Shown here in pieces: positions 1 to 10,266 of a DNA stretch of 64,000 bases. The position numbers and the translations under genes are program-made. Within the stretch, counting starts at the first letter, position 1. Each line of letters starts with the position of its first letter. Origin of the DNA: Ceratothoa steindachneri (taxonomy: Eukaryota; Arthropoda; Malacostraca; Isopoda; Cymothoidae); assembly GCA_963969495.1 (NCBI GenBank), contig OZ018338.1, forward strand, positions 45,019,206 to 45,083,205, read 5' to 3'. The notes beneath the pieces were generated by a model. That model did no database searches. It saw nothing but the letters and a program-made list of their open reading frames with translations, and was not told where the DNA came from.

Positions 1-19
1 GCAATGCGATTAATACAAA

Positions 20-345
20 TTTCAATGGCTTGTAGGCAAAAGCAAACAAAAAATTAGAAGGTTTTACAGAAGAGTTGTTCGAAAGTCACAGCAGTATGGG
101 ATGCAAAGTGTCATTTTAGCTGAACTCTTTGCCCTTCAATTTTAAATTTTTCTCACCGAAACTTCAAGTGCTGTTGGAACAGTACAAGGAATGGTTCCAT
201 TACTACAGTTGATAGAGATGCGATATCATGGAAGGAGGGATAAAGCGATGATGGATAAATACGTATGGAACATGATTTGAGAAGACAGTACAGACCAGAA
301 GAGAGAACGACTGTCTAGTGTTTACCTCTGGTATTACCAAATTTA
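20..345 (+). pseudogene. C-terminal relic of an uncharacterised repeat-associated protein
   Basis: Translation of this stretch, allowing one stop and frame changes, gives a recognisable tail. An MGC(K/R)xS-like start leads to a segment reading RYHGRRDKAMMDKYVWNMI, then a basic tail KRERL. I associate the pattern RYxGRxDxxMMxxYxW with a large, mostly unnamed protein family scattered through arthropod and other animal genomes; this is recall, not a search. Two other pieces of what looks like the same family lie at 16,200-16,352 and 19,800-20,430 on the minus strand. No function can be given. The copy is 5'-truncated by the window edge and has an in-frame TGA after WNMI. Confidence 0.45.
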
Positions 346-1321
346 TGGTTTCAATGATCCACCATAGTACTTAAAATTTTGCTGAATTATTATTGCTTGC
401 TGGTTTTATAATAGTATATTATTACTACAACATGTCATCCATTTGGTATTACAATAAATATTGTTTTCAAGATCTTATGCATACCCATGTTGGTATACAG
501 AACTAATGAGATTTTATGCATATCTTGTTGGCATATTACGACTAATGGGAATTTCGTTTTCAATCAGTGTACCAAATTTGATAAAGAAACAAAACTTTTA
601 CAAATATATGCAACACAGTGTTTTTTATGCGAACTTCGGCAATTTTTCCTAGATAATTATTCACGCCTTCTTATATAACAAGTTAAGACAAGCAGAACCG
701 CTTTCATCGTGATTCTTCAATGATTAATTATGGAACCTAATTCACAACTCAGTCTTTCTCTAACGTATCTCTCTGATTGTTTTGCAGAGAGAAACTGTTT
801 ATTTTCAGGAGTTCACCGCCTAATCAAATTGACTGTGTTTGTAGTGGCTTAGAACTCCTAGATCTATTCTTCAGGCTATCTTATAGTGTAAAATTTGCTC
901 TCGGTTTCGCAGTTTGCTGTTCAATCCGTGAGATGGTTATTTTAATCGATTTACTAATTTTGGATTCAATCATAATGGTAGGTTTGATATAGTAGTGATT
1001 CACGTCTTATAGTACCAATTCACGCTTTTTGATCAATTTACTTTAAGAACATTTTGTTTTTGTTTAATCTATGTAGATAATTTTTAGGCGTTCTCGGCCC
1101 TATTTAATTCAATGGTTACTTAATGATACTATTTTTCCTTATATTCACCACCCTAACTTTACTACTATTCAGGTTTTTTTATGATGAAGGGCTGGAGCTT
1201 GGTGAATCCATATACCGAAGTGGAACGGAGCACAACGATGAAGAAGTGTCCACGATTGTTTCTAAGGCTGATGCGGGTTCTCGAGCATAATGTCTATTGT
1301 TTTATAGAAGGTGAGCGCAAA
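346..1321. other. AT-rich spacer, nothing recognised
   Basis: Only short ORFs of 60-70 codons occur, with biased, low-complexity composition. I see no domain, terminal repeat or RNA gene. Confidence 0.5.
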
Positions 1322-1391
1322 TGTGGGAGAGAGTAGAGAGAGGGAGTGAAGAAAGAGAGAGGAGAGAAAGAGGGAGAGAGAGAAAGGGAGC
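1322..1391 (+). repeat. GA-rich low-complexity tract
   Basis: About 70 bases of almost pure purine (GAGAGA/GGGAGA/AAAGAGAG). The ORF crossing it encodes only an Arg/Glu-rich peptide and is not counted as a gene. Confidence 0.85.
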
Positions 1392-1559
1392 AAGGTCGTG
1401 TGAACCTAACACAAACTCTCGAGGGGAATTGAAAAACAAAATTATTGGTGTTGGAGGTCAAGGGCCAATAAATACTGGTTATAAGGCTTATGTCGACGGA
1501 GATTTAAGAGGAGATGAATAGAGGTCACATAGTCGTTAGGAGATGCTTAAATGTGAGAA

Positions 1560-1665
1560 ATAACATGTATATGAAGGCCATGTTGTATGCATGTACTATT
1601 AAAGTCCGCAGCTGTGGCAGCGTTAGTAATTTTAACTTGCATTTTCTTAATATTTCTTAAAAAAA
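1560..1665 (+). repeat. Dispersed repeat R1, copy 1
   Basis: The stretch containing GGCCATGTTGTATGCATG, CAGCTGTGGCAGCGTTA and a TTCTTAATATTTCTTA tail recurs on the opposite strand at about 11,760-11,870. A shortened version occurs at about 51,828-51,880. All three lie near or against (TA)n tracts. It is non-coding and its class is unknown; it could be the end of a larger element. Confidence 0.65.
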
Positions 1666-1779
1666 ATTTAACTTATAGTACATTTTACTGATATTTTATA
1701 ATTGGTCACCCTTTAAAATAATGTCTCGTTGGCCTTTTCAAGTTTTCTTCATATGTATTAACTTTGTAAACTTATTCTA

Positions 1780-1815
1780 GCCTGAAGATGAAAACTTGTA
1801 GTTTTCTAAACGTTG
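1780..1815 (+). other. Hammerhead-like stem-loop (CTGAAGA ... AAACG)
   Basis: CTGAAGA at 1782-1788 fits the CUGANGA half of the hammerhead ribozyme core. It is followed by a perfect 6-bp stem, GAAAAC (1790-1795) with GTTTTC (1801-1806), and then TAAACGTTG. The core normally reads GAAA, so this copy has T for G at the first position. I could not assign stem I, stem III or a cleavage site. Penelope-like elements, retrozymes and several satellites carry hammerheads, so this may be the eroded end of such an element. A (TA)n tract follows 75 bp downstream. Confidence 0.3.
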
Positions 1816-1884
1816 TGAAAAATTAAAAGATGCTGCATCCGTTTCGCGTGGCTCTGGGATTTATTCTCAATATTAAATGCAGGC

Positions 1885-1887
<3 letters not shown>

Positions 1888-1941
<54 letters not shown>
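1888..1941. repeat. (TA)n microsatellite
   Basis: Twenty-seven uninterrupted TA units. The Tyr/Ile peptides it encodes on both strands are artefacts. Confidence 0.97.
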
Positions 1942-1944
<3 letters not shown>

Positions 1945-2443
1945 TCCTGAGACTCCAAAATCGCAGAAGATTGCGGATGGCCGAAGCCGTCATCATTCAA
2001 ATGAGAAACCGGCAATTAACGTGCAACTTCAGCCGGAAACCATACTCCCGACATCTCGGCGTCCCCAAGTTGACCGACGTTAAATGAAGCACGGTTTAAA
2101 ACCTATATTTTCCTTTGCCTCCTTTGCCAGAGAATTAGATAGGAGCGAAAAATAGTAAGATTCAAGATTCAAGATAGTATAAAGTTAGAATGTGGAGAGA
2201 AGGATAGGATAGATGAAAAATATTGTGTAAAGAGTATGTGTTGATGGGATGAGGATGATAGTGGTTTGTAGCAGGTTGCTTGACTAACGCTTTCCTTTTT
2301 GTTTTGTTTTGCTTTTTGATGTGTTTTTAAGTTTATTAGATATAAGAATTTAGCATTCGAGCCTTCGGTTTCTTTTTGCTCAATTGAGCATCTTTATTTT
2401 TTGTATATATTATTTTTTGTTGTTTCTTGTGCTACTTTCACAT

Positions 2444-2445
<2 letters not shown>
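1942..2445. other. Unassigned spacer between two (TA)n tracts
   Basis: The first ~145 bp is base-balanced and looks older or repeat-derived. The rest is AT-rich with no convincing ORF. Confidence 0.4.

Positions 2446-2504
<59 letters not shown>
2446..2504. repeat. (TA)n microsatellite at the 3' side of LINE B
   Basis: About 29 TA units. The tract lies just beyond the 3' end of the minus-strand LINE that follows, where many non-LTR elements end in a simple repeat. Confidence 0.95.
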
Positions 2505-2508
<4 letters not shown>

Positions 2509-2609
2509 TTATTAGATTTCTAGTTAATCTCGTCTTTGTTACTCTCGTTAATATTTTGACTCATCGGGTTTCTCAAGGTCAGTTGTCTGTTTTGGTTTCA
2601 CATATTGAT

Positions 2610-5290
2610 TGTATGGTCACTTGTTTTCTTCAGGAATCTTGTTTTTTTGTTTGTTTTTTAGGGGGCGGGGGTACCTATAGATTGGGTTTACTTCGTTTAA
2701 GGTTTTTTTCACGTTGCCGTAAAAACGATTTTTGTAGTGTTTTGCCGGATTTCGTTTTCCGGTACTACTATTTGGTTGATTTCGTTTTGGGAAATTATGT
2801 TTTTTATATTATCCTACAGTTTCGTTGAACGTTTTTTACGGTTAAATTTATGGGTTCCAGTTCAGATCTTCGATGGAGTTTCTTAGAAGTTATGCCGTCC
2901 TGTCTTTTTGTGTTAGTGATGAACCTTGTGGCTTGATTTTGAATGAGTTGGACCTTTGTTAATTGTGTATTATTTACTGTATTCATCGGTACTATTGGGT
3001 AAAGGAGCTTGAGATGAACTAGGGCCATGTATAATTTTCTTTTGTTTTTGTAACTTAAGTTTTGGAATCTGTACAGCGCCGACATGGTAATTTTTGTTTC
3101 GTTAATCTTCTGTGTTATGTGGCCGCTGTACTGTGTTTTTGTTAACTTTAGACTTATGACGCGTTCTTCCGAGGAGTATGGATATGCATCTCCATCGACT
3201 CTTACTGCAGCTGTTTTTCATCTGTTTACGGGTATTATTTTAAATTTGTCTTTGTTTGTTTTTATTTTGTTTCTTCGTTCATATTCATTGATTTTTGTTA
3301 TCTCCCTCGCTGTTCTTTGAGCTACGTCTCGGGTGTTTTTCCTGTCGCTAGTGGGTAATTGTGTGATGTCATCCGCCAGTGGATATACATCGCACATTCG
3401 TGAGTTGTTTTTAGAAGATCTCTGGTGTAAACAGTATACAGCGTCGGAGAGAGGCATCCGTCTTGGGGGACTCCCGTTTTCAGGCCAATATGGTCGCCTG
3501 TTTGGCCGTTTATTTGAAGTACGGCTTTCCTTTCATCCAGGTGGTTGCATAATGTTTTAAAAACATTTATTTGCAGGTTATGGATGCAGATCTTGGCTTT
3601 TAAGCCAGGCAACCAAACCTTGTCGAAGACTTTAGCAACGTCAGGGAGTACTATATCTACTCTGTTGCCTCGCGCTGTTTCTGTGGCAATTTTTTCGGTT
3701 ATTATCGCCAGCGCGGTGTCCATTCCTTGCTTGCTCCTGCACCCGTGTTGTTGTGGGTTGTACAGGTTATTATCCGTAACGTGTTTAATTAACTTGTCGT
3801 TTAGGAGTTTTCTAGGACTTTACCCAGAAATTCTTAGAGCGAGATCGGGCGGTAGTTTCTGACTTGATGTTTTGGTTTGCCTGGCTTTGGTAGGAAGATC
3901 ATCTTTGTCTGCTTAAAGGTGTGGGGAAAGGACCCAATATTAAGGTAGGCATTGAAGATCTTCGCTATCGATTCATGCACATTTTCTGGAGCATTTATTA
4001 AGTGTGCCTTTATTATCCCGCTTTGACCTGGTGCTTTTTGTTTGAAAGACTGTAGGACTGTTTATATTCAGCCACTGAGAAGGGTATTCCCTCCCTCAAG
4101 GGTGGCTTTTCTCTTCATCGACGTGTATGTATGGTACAGTGCGTTCTTGTTGCGCCTCTAGGGCTTGTATGACTTGCCCCTTGTGCTCCATATCGTATTC
4201 TTGATTCTCTTCTGGTGTTATCGAGAATATTTTTTTTCAGTGATTTTGGAAGTGCACTTGGAGTTCTTCGTTATTTTGCACTATCCTGTCCTGTATTTTT
4301 AGTTTTATATTTTCCTTTGGTTGAGATCCTCGTCATTTTCTGTAGTCTCTCCAGAATTTCCTGGGATCTGCTTCGACATCCATTTTACTTATTATATTAT
4401 TCCAAACCTGGCTTGAACTTTTCTTTAATTAGATTATCTCTCTCACTTCTAATAGCAATTAGCCTTCTGTATCTCTCCATATTAGTGCCCGTTTGTATGA
4501 TTTCTTTAATTAAGTTTTGAAATTCTCCCATCATTTCCTTTATTTCGTTGTTCCATCAAGGAGCAGGTAGGGTTCTATATTTTATTACTAGGGTATGAAT
4601 TCTGTCTGCTTTAATGATATTTTCGGTGATTACTTTTAATTGGTTTTCTATTTCTTCTCTTCTTTGGTTGTTTAGGGATCCAGTTTCTAGTGTACTTAAG
4701 TGCTATTTGTAACCATTTCAGTTTGTTCTGCTGATGTCTTTTTTTTGTGGAATTTTAATTAGAATGGGTGAGGTTGAAATGGTCGTTACTATACTTAGAT
4801 GGTCGGATGGGGTTGCGGAGCCTGGTTCTGTGTTGTGATTTAAGTTGAAGTTTGGATTCATCAGTATTATGTCAGGAGTTGTTGAGGTTTAGGCTGTTAA
4901 GTATGTTGGGAAGTCTGGTCCTTCTCTGCTTAGCTTGTTCCTTTGTATTAAAAATTGAAGGGTCCCTCCTGCTTGTGTAGCTTGCCTCTCTACATCTTGC
5001 ATTGAGGTCTCATGTTAGTATGGTTGAGGCCTGTCTACGAAAGAACTTGAGGAAGTTTGGAGTTGGCAAATACGAGCGTCTTGGGGACTGATAGGCCTCA
5101 GCTATGACTAGATCTCCTGTGGTTATTTTTATTATTATGGCCAGATACAACTCTTCTAAGTCCGATACCTCTGTAAAGTGGATTCCTGTTTTCAAGGATT
5201 CAAGGATAATAGAAGATGGGAAAAATAGGTGTGATAGTAAGAGAGGTAAAAGATAGAAAACTATTGTTTTAGTAGGAGAATGTTGTGCCA
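2610..5290 (-). pseudogene. LINE B: Jockey-like ORF2 (endonuclease-RT) relic
   Basis: Minus-strand fragments in changing frames keep the order of a Jockey-superfamily ORF2 polyprotein. An APE-type endonuclease piece with AEAYQSPRRSYLP lies near 5,050-5,200. TTPDIIL and PSDHLSIVT (the SDH active-site motif) lie near 4,790-4,890. RT motifs follow: ADVAKVFDKVW-like text and GVPQDGCLSPTLYTVYT near 3,450-3,650. The C-terminal LYMALVHLKLLYPIVP region lies near 2,800-3,050. The product would nick target DNA and reverse-transcribe its own RNA. The YxDD box is unrecognisable. It is 5'-truncated, lacks ORF1, and is a close relative of LINE A immediately upstream. Confidence 0.75.
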
Positions 5291-5490
5291 ATACGTCTGG
5301 CTATGGCTTTCCATGCACTTCTGTGATGCGCTCGTGCATGTTGTTTTAAGTATTCAAGCCTTTGTTTTCGTATTTTGGCCTTTTTTGTAGATAGAGCTAT
5401 TTCGGTTTTTTGATTATCTATTGCTATTTTGTAATATTTTTGTCCACGACGTATCTTTTCTATTGTGTCTTGATTATTTTGTCCCCTAGG
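5291..5490 (-). other. Lys/Arg-rich open stretch, unidentified
   Basis: One minus-strand frame is open for about 70 codons from near 5,490 to 5,265. It is rich in Lys, Arg and Gln and includes KKAKIRKQRLEYLKQHARAH. It lies between the A-rich end of LINE A and the endonuclease part of LINE B, so it may be LINE-derived. No motif identifies it. Confidence 0.3.
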
Positions 5491-5521
5491 TATCTTTTTA
5501 TTTTTTTTTATTTTTTTTTTT
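5491..5521 (-). repeat. A-rich tail of LINE A (T-rich on plus strand)
   Basis: Runs of T broken by single A residues on the plus strand read as a poly(A)-like tail on the minus strand. They lie 70-100 bp past the ORF2 stop, consistent with a retrotransposition tail. Confidence 0.6.
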
Positions 5522-5589
5522 GTAAGATTTAGTTTAAACTTCTAATTACTGGGATATTAATATTTATCGTTTTTCTGGTGACAAGTAGT

Positions 5590-8324
5590 TATTTATAAAT
5601 TGGTTCTAGGTATTCTTGCAACCGCTGTTGGCTGCTGGCAAATCCTTGTCGGAAACGTCTATTCGGGTTGTCAATTTCGGCTATTCCTATGTTCTACATG
5701 ACTCTTTCTGGTAGGTATTCATGTATTTTCCTCCATATTTCTGTTGCTCTTCTGTGCATCATCACATTCATGGGGTCGATCCCTCCGAGTTCGTGTAGTC
5801 TAATCGATGAAATCATCTCCAGTAAGCTGAGATCAAGGATGAAGCGTAGTGCTTGATTTTCCACTATTTGTGCCGTGCGAGTTTGTGTCTTGCTTGCCAA
5901 ATGTAATGGGACGGCGGGGTATAACAAGATTGGTCTGAATAAGGCCAAATAAAACTTTTTCTTGTTGTGGAAGGAGAGTCTTCTGAACCTATAAAGTTGT
6001 CTAAGTCTGATCTTGGCTTGCGAGACCTTCTCCTTGATATGTTCATTATAGCCAGAACTCGGGCTTCTCGGGTATATGGATAGTATTCGCCATTTGCTCT
6101 AATGTCGGCCGTTTTGGTAAGTCCGATAGGGAGAAGCTTAAACTCATCCATATTGGTGCGAATCTTGTTTCTTTCCTCATAGAGGTTGAGATTGTTAATT
6201 TCCCCAGCTGTCCTATTTGCGACATTTACAGGAGCTGGCTAGTCGCTTGTGATAATTTAAGTTATGTCGTTGGCTAGCTGCACATATATAGCGTAATCTT
6301 GAGTAGGAAAATGAAGGTCACTCGTGTAGATAGTATACAACGTTGGGCTCAGACATCTTCCTTGAGGCACCCCTGCATTCATCGAAAAGGGTTTTCCTTC
6401 GTGATCATTGATCTTTATGGTTGCCTCTCTATCCTCTAAATATTTGCAAAGGATACTGGTGATATTACTTTCCATCTCAAGGTCACATAATTTGTTCTTT
6501 TATCTTGAGTAGGAAAATGGACGTCACTCGTGTATATAGTATACAACGAATGCAGAGGCCACGTCTCTAGGAACGACGTCCACCCTCTTATTTTTGGCCT
6601 TTGCATTTGCAATGTACTCGTCATAAGGGCAAGGGCAGTTTCCGTACCGAGGTGTCTACGAAAACCATGTTGTTGCATGCTGCATCTGTCCCTTGTTTCT
6701 AAGAGGTTTTTAGTCTGTTATTCAGAAGTTTTTCTAAAAGTTTCCTAATAAATTCTAGAAAGGATATAGGTCTGTAACTTTTTGCTTCCTTTTTTGGCTT
6801 CTCTGGTTTTAAAGATCATTCTGGCCTTTCTAAGTAGATCTGGGAAGTAGCCAACGTTTAAACAGGCATTAAAGAGTCTTAGTATGGCTTCATTGATGTT
6901 CGGTGCGGCATTCACTAAGTGCGCCTTGGTGATACCTGATATGCCAGTGGCCCTCTGCTTGAAGTTCTTTAAAACTGTCTCAAACTCTTCATGAGTGAAT
7001 GGTTTTTCTTCGGCTTCTGCTCGTCGAGTGTTATCGACGAAATGGTATGGTGTTATAGTTGGCCCTCGCTCTTCCAGGTATGACAAGACTTTTTCCTCAT
7101 ATTACTAGTCAAGATCGTCGTTATCCTCCTCCGTGATGTCGAATTTTCTCTTCCAGTGCTCTCTGAAGTGGATTTCTATCTCTCGGTCCTCGTTGATCGT
7201 TCTTGCCTCAGCTGTGATGGTAATATTGGTCTTATTTTTCTGAGTGCTACTTAATCTTTTAATCTGAGACCAAAGTTTTGGGGGTCGGTTTTCAGGTCTA
7301 TTTTATGCCATCCCAGATTGTCTTAGATTCCTCGCAGGTTTCTAAGTTCTGGGTATTTTTCCGCCGTGTTCCAGTTCTCGTTTATTTCAGTAATTATTTC
7401 CTTCAGTCTATCTTTCCTTTACGTAATCTCCTCATTCCATCGTGGAGCAGGGGAAGTTTTGTATTCAACCCTCGGGATAACTATTCTATCTGGTTCCTTA
7501 ATCTTGGTGATAAGGTCTTCGAAGTGCCGATCTATGTCTTTGAGGGTAGACCCGTCCAACGGTTCTACCGAATATTCTTGGAGGACTCTCTTGTATTCGA
7601 TCCAGTCTGCCTTGGGCAAGCATTTGCGGGAGGGAATTTGGACCTGGATAGGTGAGACTGAGATTATGGTAATCATATTAAGGTGATCAGATGGAGAATA
7701 AAGGCTAGGGACGGTATTTTGGTTCAGAGCGAAATTGTTATTTGTTAGTATGATGTCGGGAGTAGTAGAGGATCTCCTCATTAGGTATGTAGCGAAATCA
7801 TGACCTGCTATATTTACCACGCCGCGTTCCATAAGAAGCCTCAGGAAGGTAACTGCCCAGTTGAACGCCATGGTGTAGCCTGATTCCCAGCAACGAGCAT
7901 TTAGGTTGCCGATAATAATTACTGAACAGTTCTTTCTGAATAGGTGGAGGAACTTAAGTATGGGCAAATATGATTTTCTTGGTGACTGGTACCCTACTGC
8001 TATAACTAGATCGTCGATAAGCGTACTAATTTTTATCGCTAGGTACGATTCTTCCAAGTTACTTATCTCTTTGAATTTGATGCCCTTTCGCAATGCAAGA
8101 GCGACGCCGTCATATCTTTCATTAGAGTGACTAGTTGTGATGGCGATGTAGTTATATAGTTTTATAGGGTCGGTTTCTGCATTAATTCCGTGTTCAGAAA
8201 TGAGGGCGATATCTGGGTCAACATCACGAATTATATTGTAGTAAATGAATTTTTTACCCACCCAGTCATTAACCTTTAAAGAAAAGATCTTCAGTTTATT
8301 GATGCATCTCGTCGCGTAGTTCAT
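5590..8324 (-). pseudogene. LINE A ORF2: endonuclease-reverse transcriptase relic
   Basis: Residues 1-301 from the ATG at 8,324 are one open frame and form an APE-type endonuclease: PDIALISEHGIN, DGVALALRKG, GNLNARCWESG, TTPDIILTNN and SPSDHL. The usual GDxN motif reads GNLN, losing the catalytic Asp. RT follows in other frames: HLVNAAPNINEAI, QQHGFRRHLGTETALAL, GVPQGRCLSPTLYTIYTSDL. The YxDD box is replaced by LAND. The C-terminal IVENQALRF region ends with LQEYLEPIYK near 5,592. A 46-bp piece is duplicated inside the RT (6,297-6,342 and 6,502-6,548). The product would have been a cytoplasmic or nuclear retrotransposition enzyme; this copy is dead. Confidence 0.8.
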
Positions 8325-8404
8325 ATTATCCCCCGTGAACGTTTAATACTTTCGCTGGCTCAGATCGTGCGGTCGACCTCACTCTGACGTATCTCTTCTT
8401 TTTT

Positions 8405-9623
8405 AAATGATCCTGCCTTGCCTGAGTGCCGAAATCACTTCTTGCTCACTGATGTCAAAATCGTAATCCAACTTGTATTTTCCCTTGATCATTCCTTCAA
8501 TGATGTCTTTAAATTTTGCCGTTCTTGGCAGTGAGGATGATGGGGAGGCATATAATCGTAGGTTTAGGTCGGTAGACTTGTAAGTTAGCGAAGATCCTTT
8601 AGTCTTCTTGGGGCTCTTGATTTTTGGCTTGCCTTTTGGAAATCAGTATCCTCTCGTTTAGGTTGGTCGGTCTCCATTATTGTAGGGGTGTCAGATGTAC
8701 TGGGTTTGTTAGGTCTTAGATCCCGAGATCTTGAACATTTACTTGCCGTAGCCATAAAAGGCCTACTTCCTGTCTGAGTTTGGTAGGGTCCGGTTGAGGG
8801 GGGATTATCAGGAAACCACATTGGTTTCATCCCATTCTGCGTCAACATACAATTCAACTCGGTAGCGTAACTTTTCTGCTCTGCGATATTAACAAAGTGA
8901 GCGTGTATAACACACATCACAAGGTCCAGGTTCATTAAAGGGTCTAGTTGTAGAAGAGTCTTCGCCTTCTCCTAGCTCTTGGTTGCCTGTGCATAGGTGG
9001 GTGTGGCCATCTCCAGCGCATTCGCTGCAGACCTTTCCTTGGTATGTACATTCTCTAGTGGCGTGCTGCTCTAGGGCATAGCACAAGAAGCATACCTGGA
9101 CTGACACGAAGGTTTTTCTCTCGATGCATGAAGCGGATATTTTGGTGTAGAATAGGATGAGGCCAGCTTTGGATGCCTTAGCGGCCACCTCAGAGGTTTG
9201 GAAGGTGGCTTTAAATAGATGGGAATATTCGCCTCCTTCACGTTTTTTGAACTTATATACCTCTTTGACTTTTGCCAAGGTTTGCCTTGCCTTTATCTCA
9301 TTTTTTATCTCCTCGATGCTTTGGGAGCAGACCCATGGATCCAGATGGTGACAAATTATGGATCTCTGAGAAGAGACATGGGGAGGAATTTTCAGGGACA
9401 AGTTCCGTTTCTCGAGCTTCGCTCGTGCATTAACACTGAGAAGCCTGTCTACGTCGTGGTCAGTGTCACAGATTGCGAGATAGCCATAAGTTTTATCGAC
9501 TAAACGGCATAGTGCAATCTCAATCGAGCCAGAAATAGTTGAGAACACCTTTTCCTTCGAGGGTTTTGAACAATTTTCTTTTACCCAGAGGGGGATTCTC
9601 TTCTGTCCCCTGGGGTCGTCCAT
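8405..9623 (-). pseudogene. LINE A ORF1: zinc-knuckle nucleic-acid-binding protein relic
   Basis: Starts MDDPRGQKRIPLWVKENC. An N-terminal region with DPWV is shared with LINE C ORF1. Two CCHC knuckles follow near residues 180-215: CFLCYALEQHATREC and CSECAGDGHTHLC. After a frameshift near 8,930 the C-terminal part continues (MCVIHAHFVNIAEQKSY, MWFPDNPPS). A further frame change leads to an acidic tail ending near 8,410. In Jockey-type LINEs ORF1 binds the element RNA. A third knuckle present in LINE C is missing here. ORF2 starts ~80 bp downstream. Confidence 0.72.
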
Positions 9624-9700
9624 AACGGCCCTCTAGGGAAGCTCTTCACCTGGAGCCAACCAGGCTCCTATTTAGATTTGTCCTTATTATCAAGCTCGGA

Positions 9701-10266
9701 CCACCTTCTCTGCCCTACCTATATTAATTGTCTATCAGGACTTACCTGCCGGTACTGACCACTCCGGCCCCGAATGGGGCCCCCTTCTTGGAGCCCCCTG
9801 TGGAGCTTCCTTCCGGGATTCGGACACGCCAGGTACCGGTGGTCTCTACAGGTCTTAAATGGCGAAGTTATCAGGACTCGCGATGAGCTGCTGGTCTTAA
9901 GAGAGAGGAACAAACGCTGGTCTGAAAATGGGGTTCGGTGAAGGGATTCAAACGTTAACGCGCGCGCCCGCAATCTCTTCAGTGGGCCAAGGACGTAAGC
10001 CGTCCGCGGTCTTGATCAGCACGAAAAATTCTTCACCTACTTTTTCACGTAGGAAAACAGATGAGAAATCAAGTAGGTCTTTATACTGTCTTCAGTTGAG
10101 TGTAAAATAGCTCTTTGAAGCGAAGCGCAGTCTTCCTGTTTTCAATCTGAGCCTTCCAATTTTATGTTTCTTGTAGCGCTTAGTTTACCCTTAAAAATTT
10201 CCCACGGCATGATTGGTCAATTTTTGTAATACTTATATTTGCGTAGAAATACTATATATAATATAT
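9701..10266. other. Possible 5' UTR of LINE A, then spacer
   Basis: About 9,720-10,020 is more GC-rich than the surroundings, as 5' UTR or promoter segments of LINEs often are. The remainder is AT-rich. No gene is supported. Confidence 0.35.

Larger units (their letters stand above)
5491..9700 (-). mobile_element. LINE A: near full-length Jockey-like non-LTR retrotransposon
   Basis: A two-ORF LINE on the minus strand: ORF1 with zinc knuckles, ORF2 with endonuclease and RT, and an A-rich tail. The 5' boundary is uncertain. GC-richer sequence from 9,630 to about 10,090 may be the 5' UTR. It is followed directly on the 3' side by LINE B, and the related LINE C lies at 16,353-19,500. Both ORFs are broken. 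Confidence 0.75.

Noticed and set aside
1806..2828. ORFs with long Tyr-Ile-Tyr-Ile runs
   Set aside because: They are translations of (TA)n microsatellites; the same applies at 13,261-13,485.
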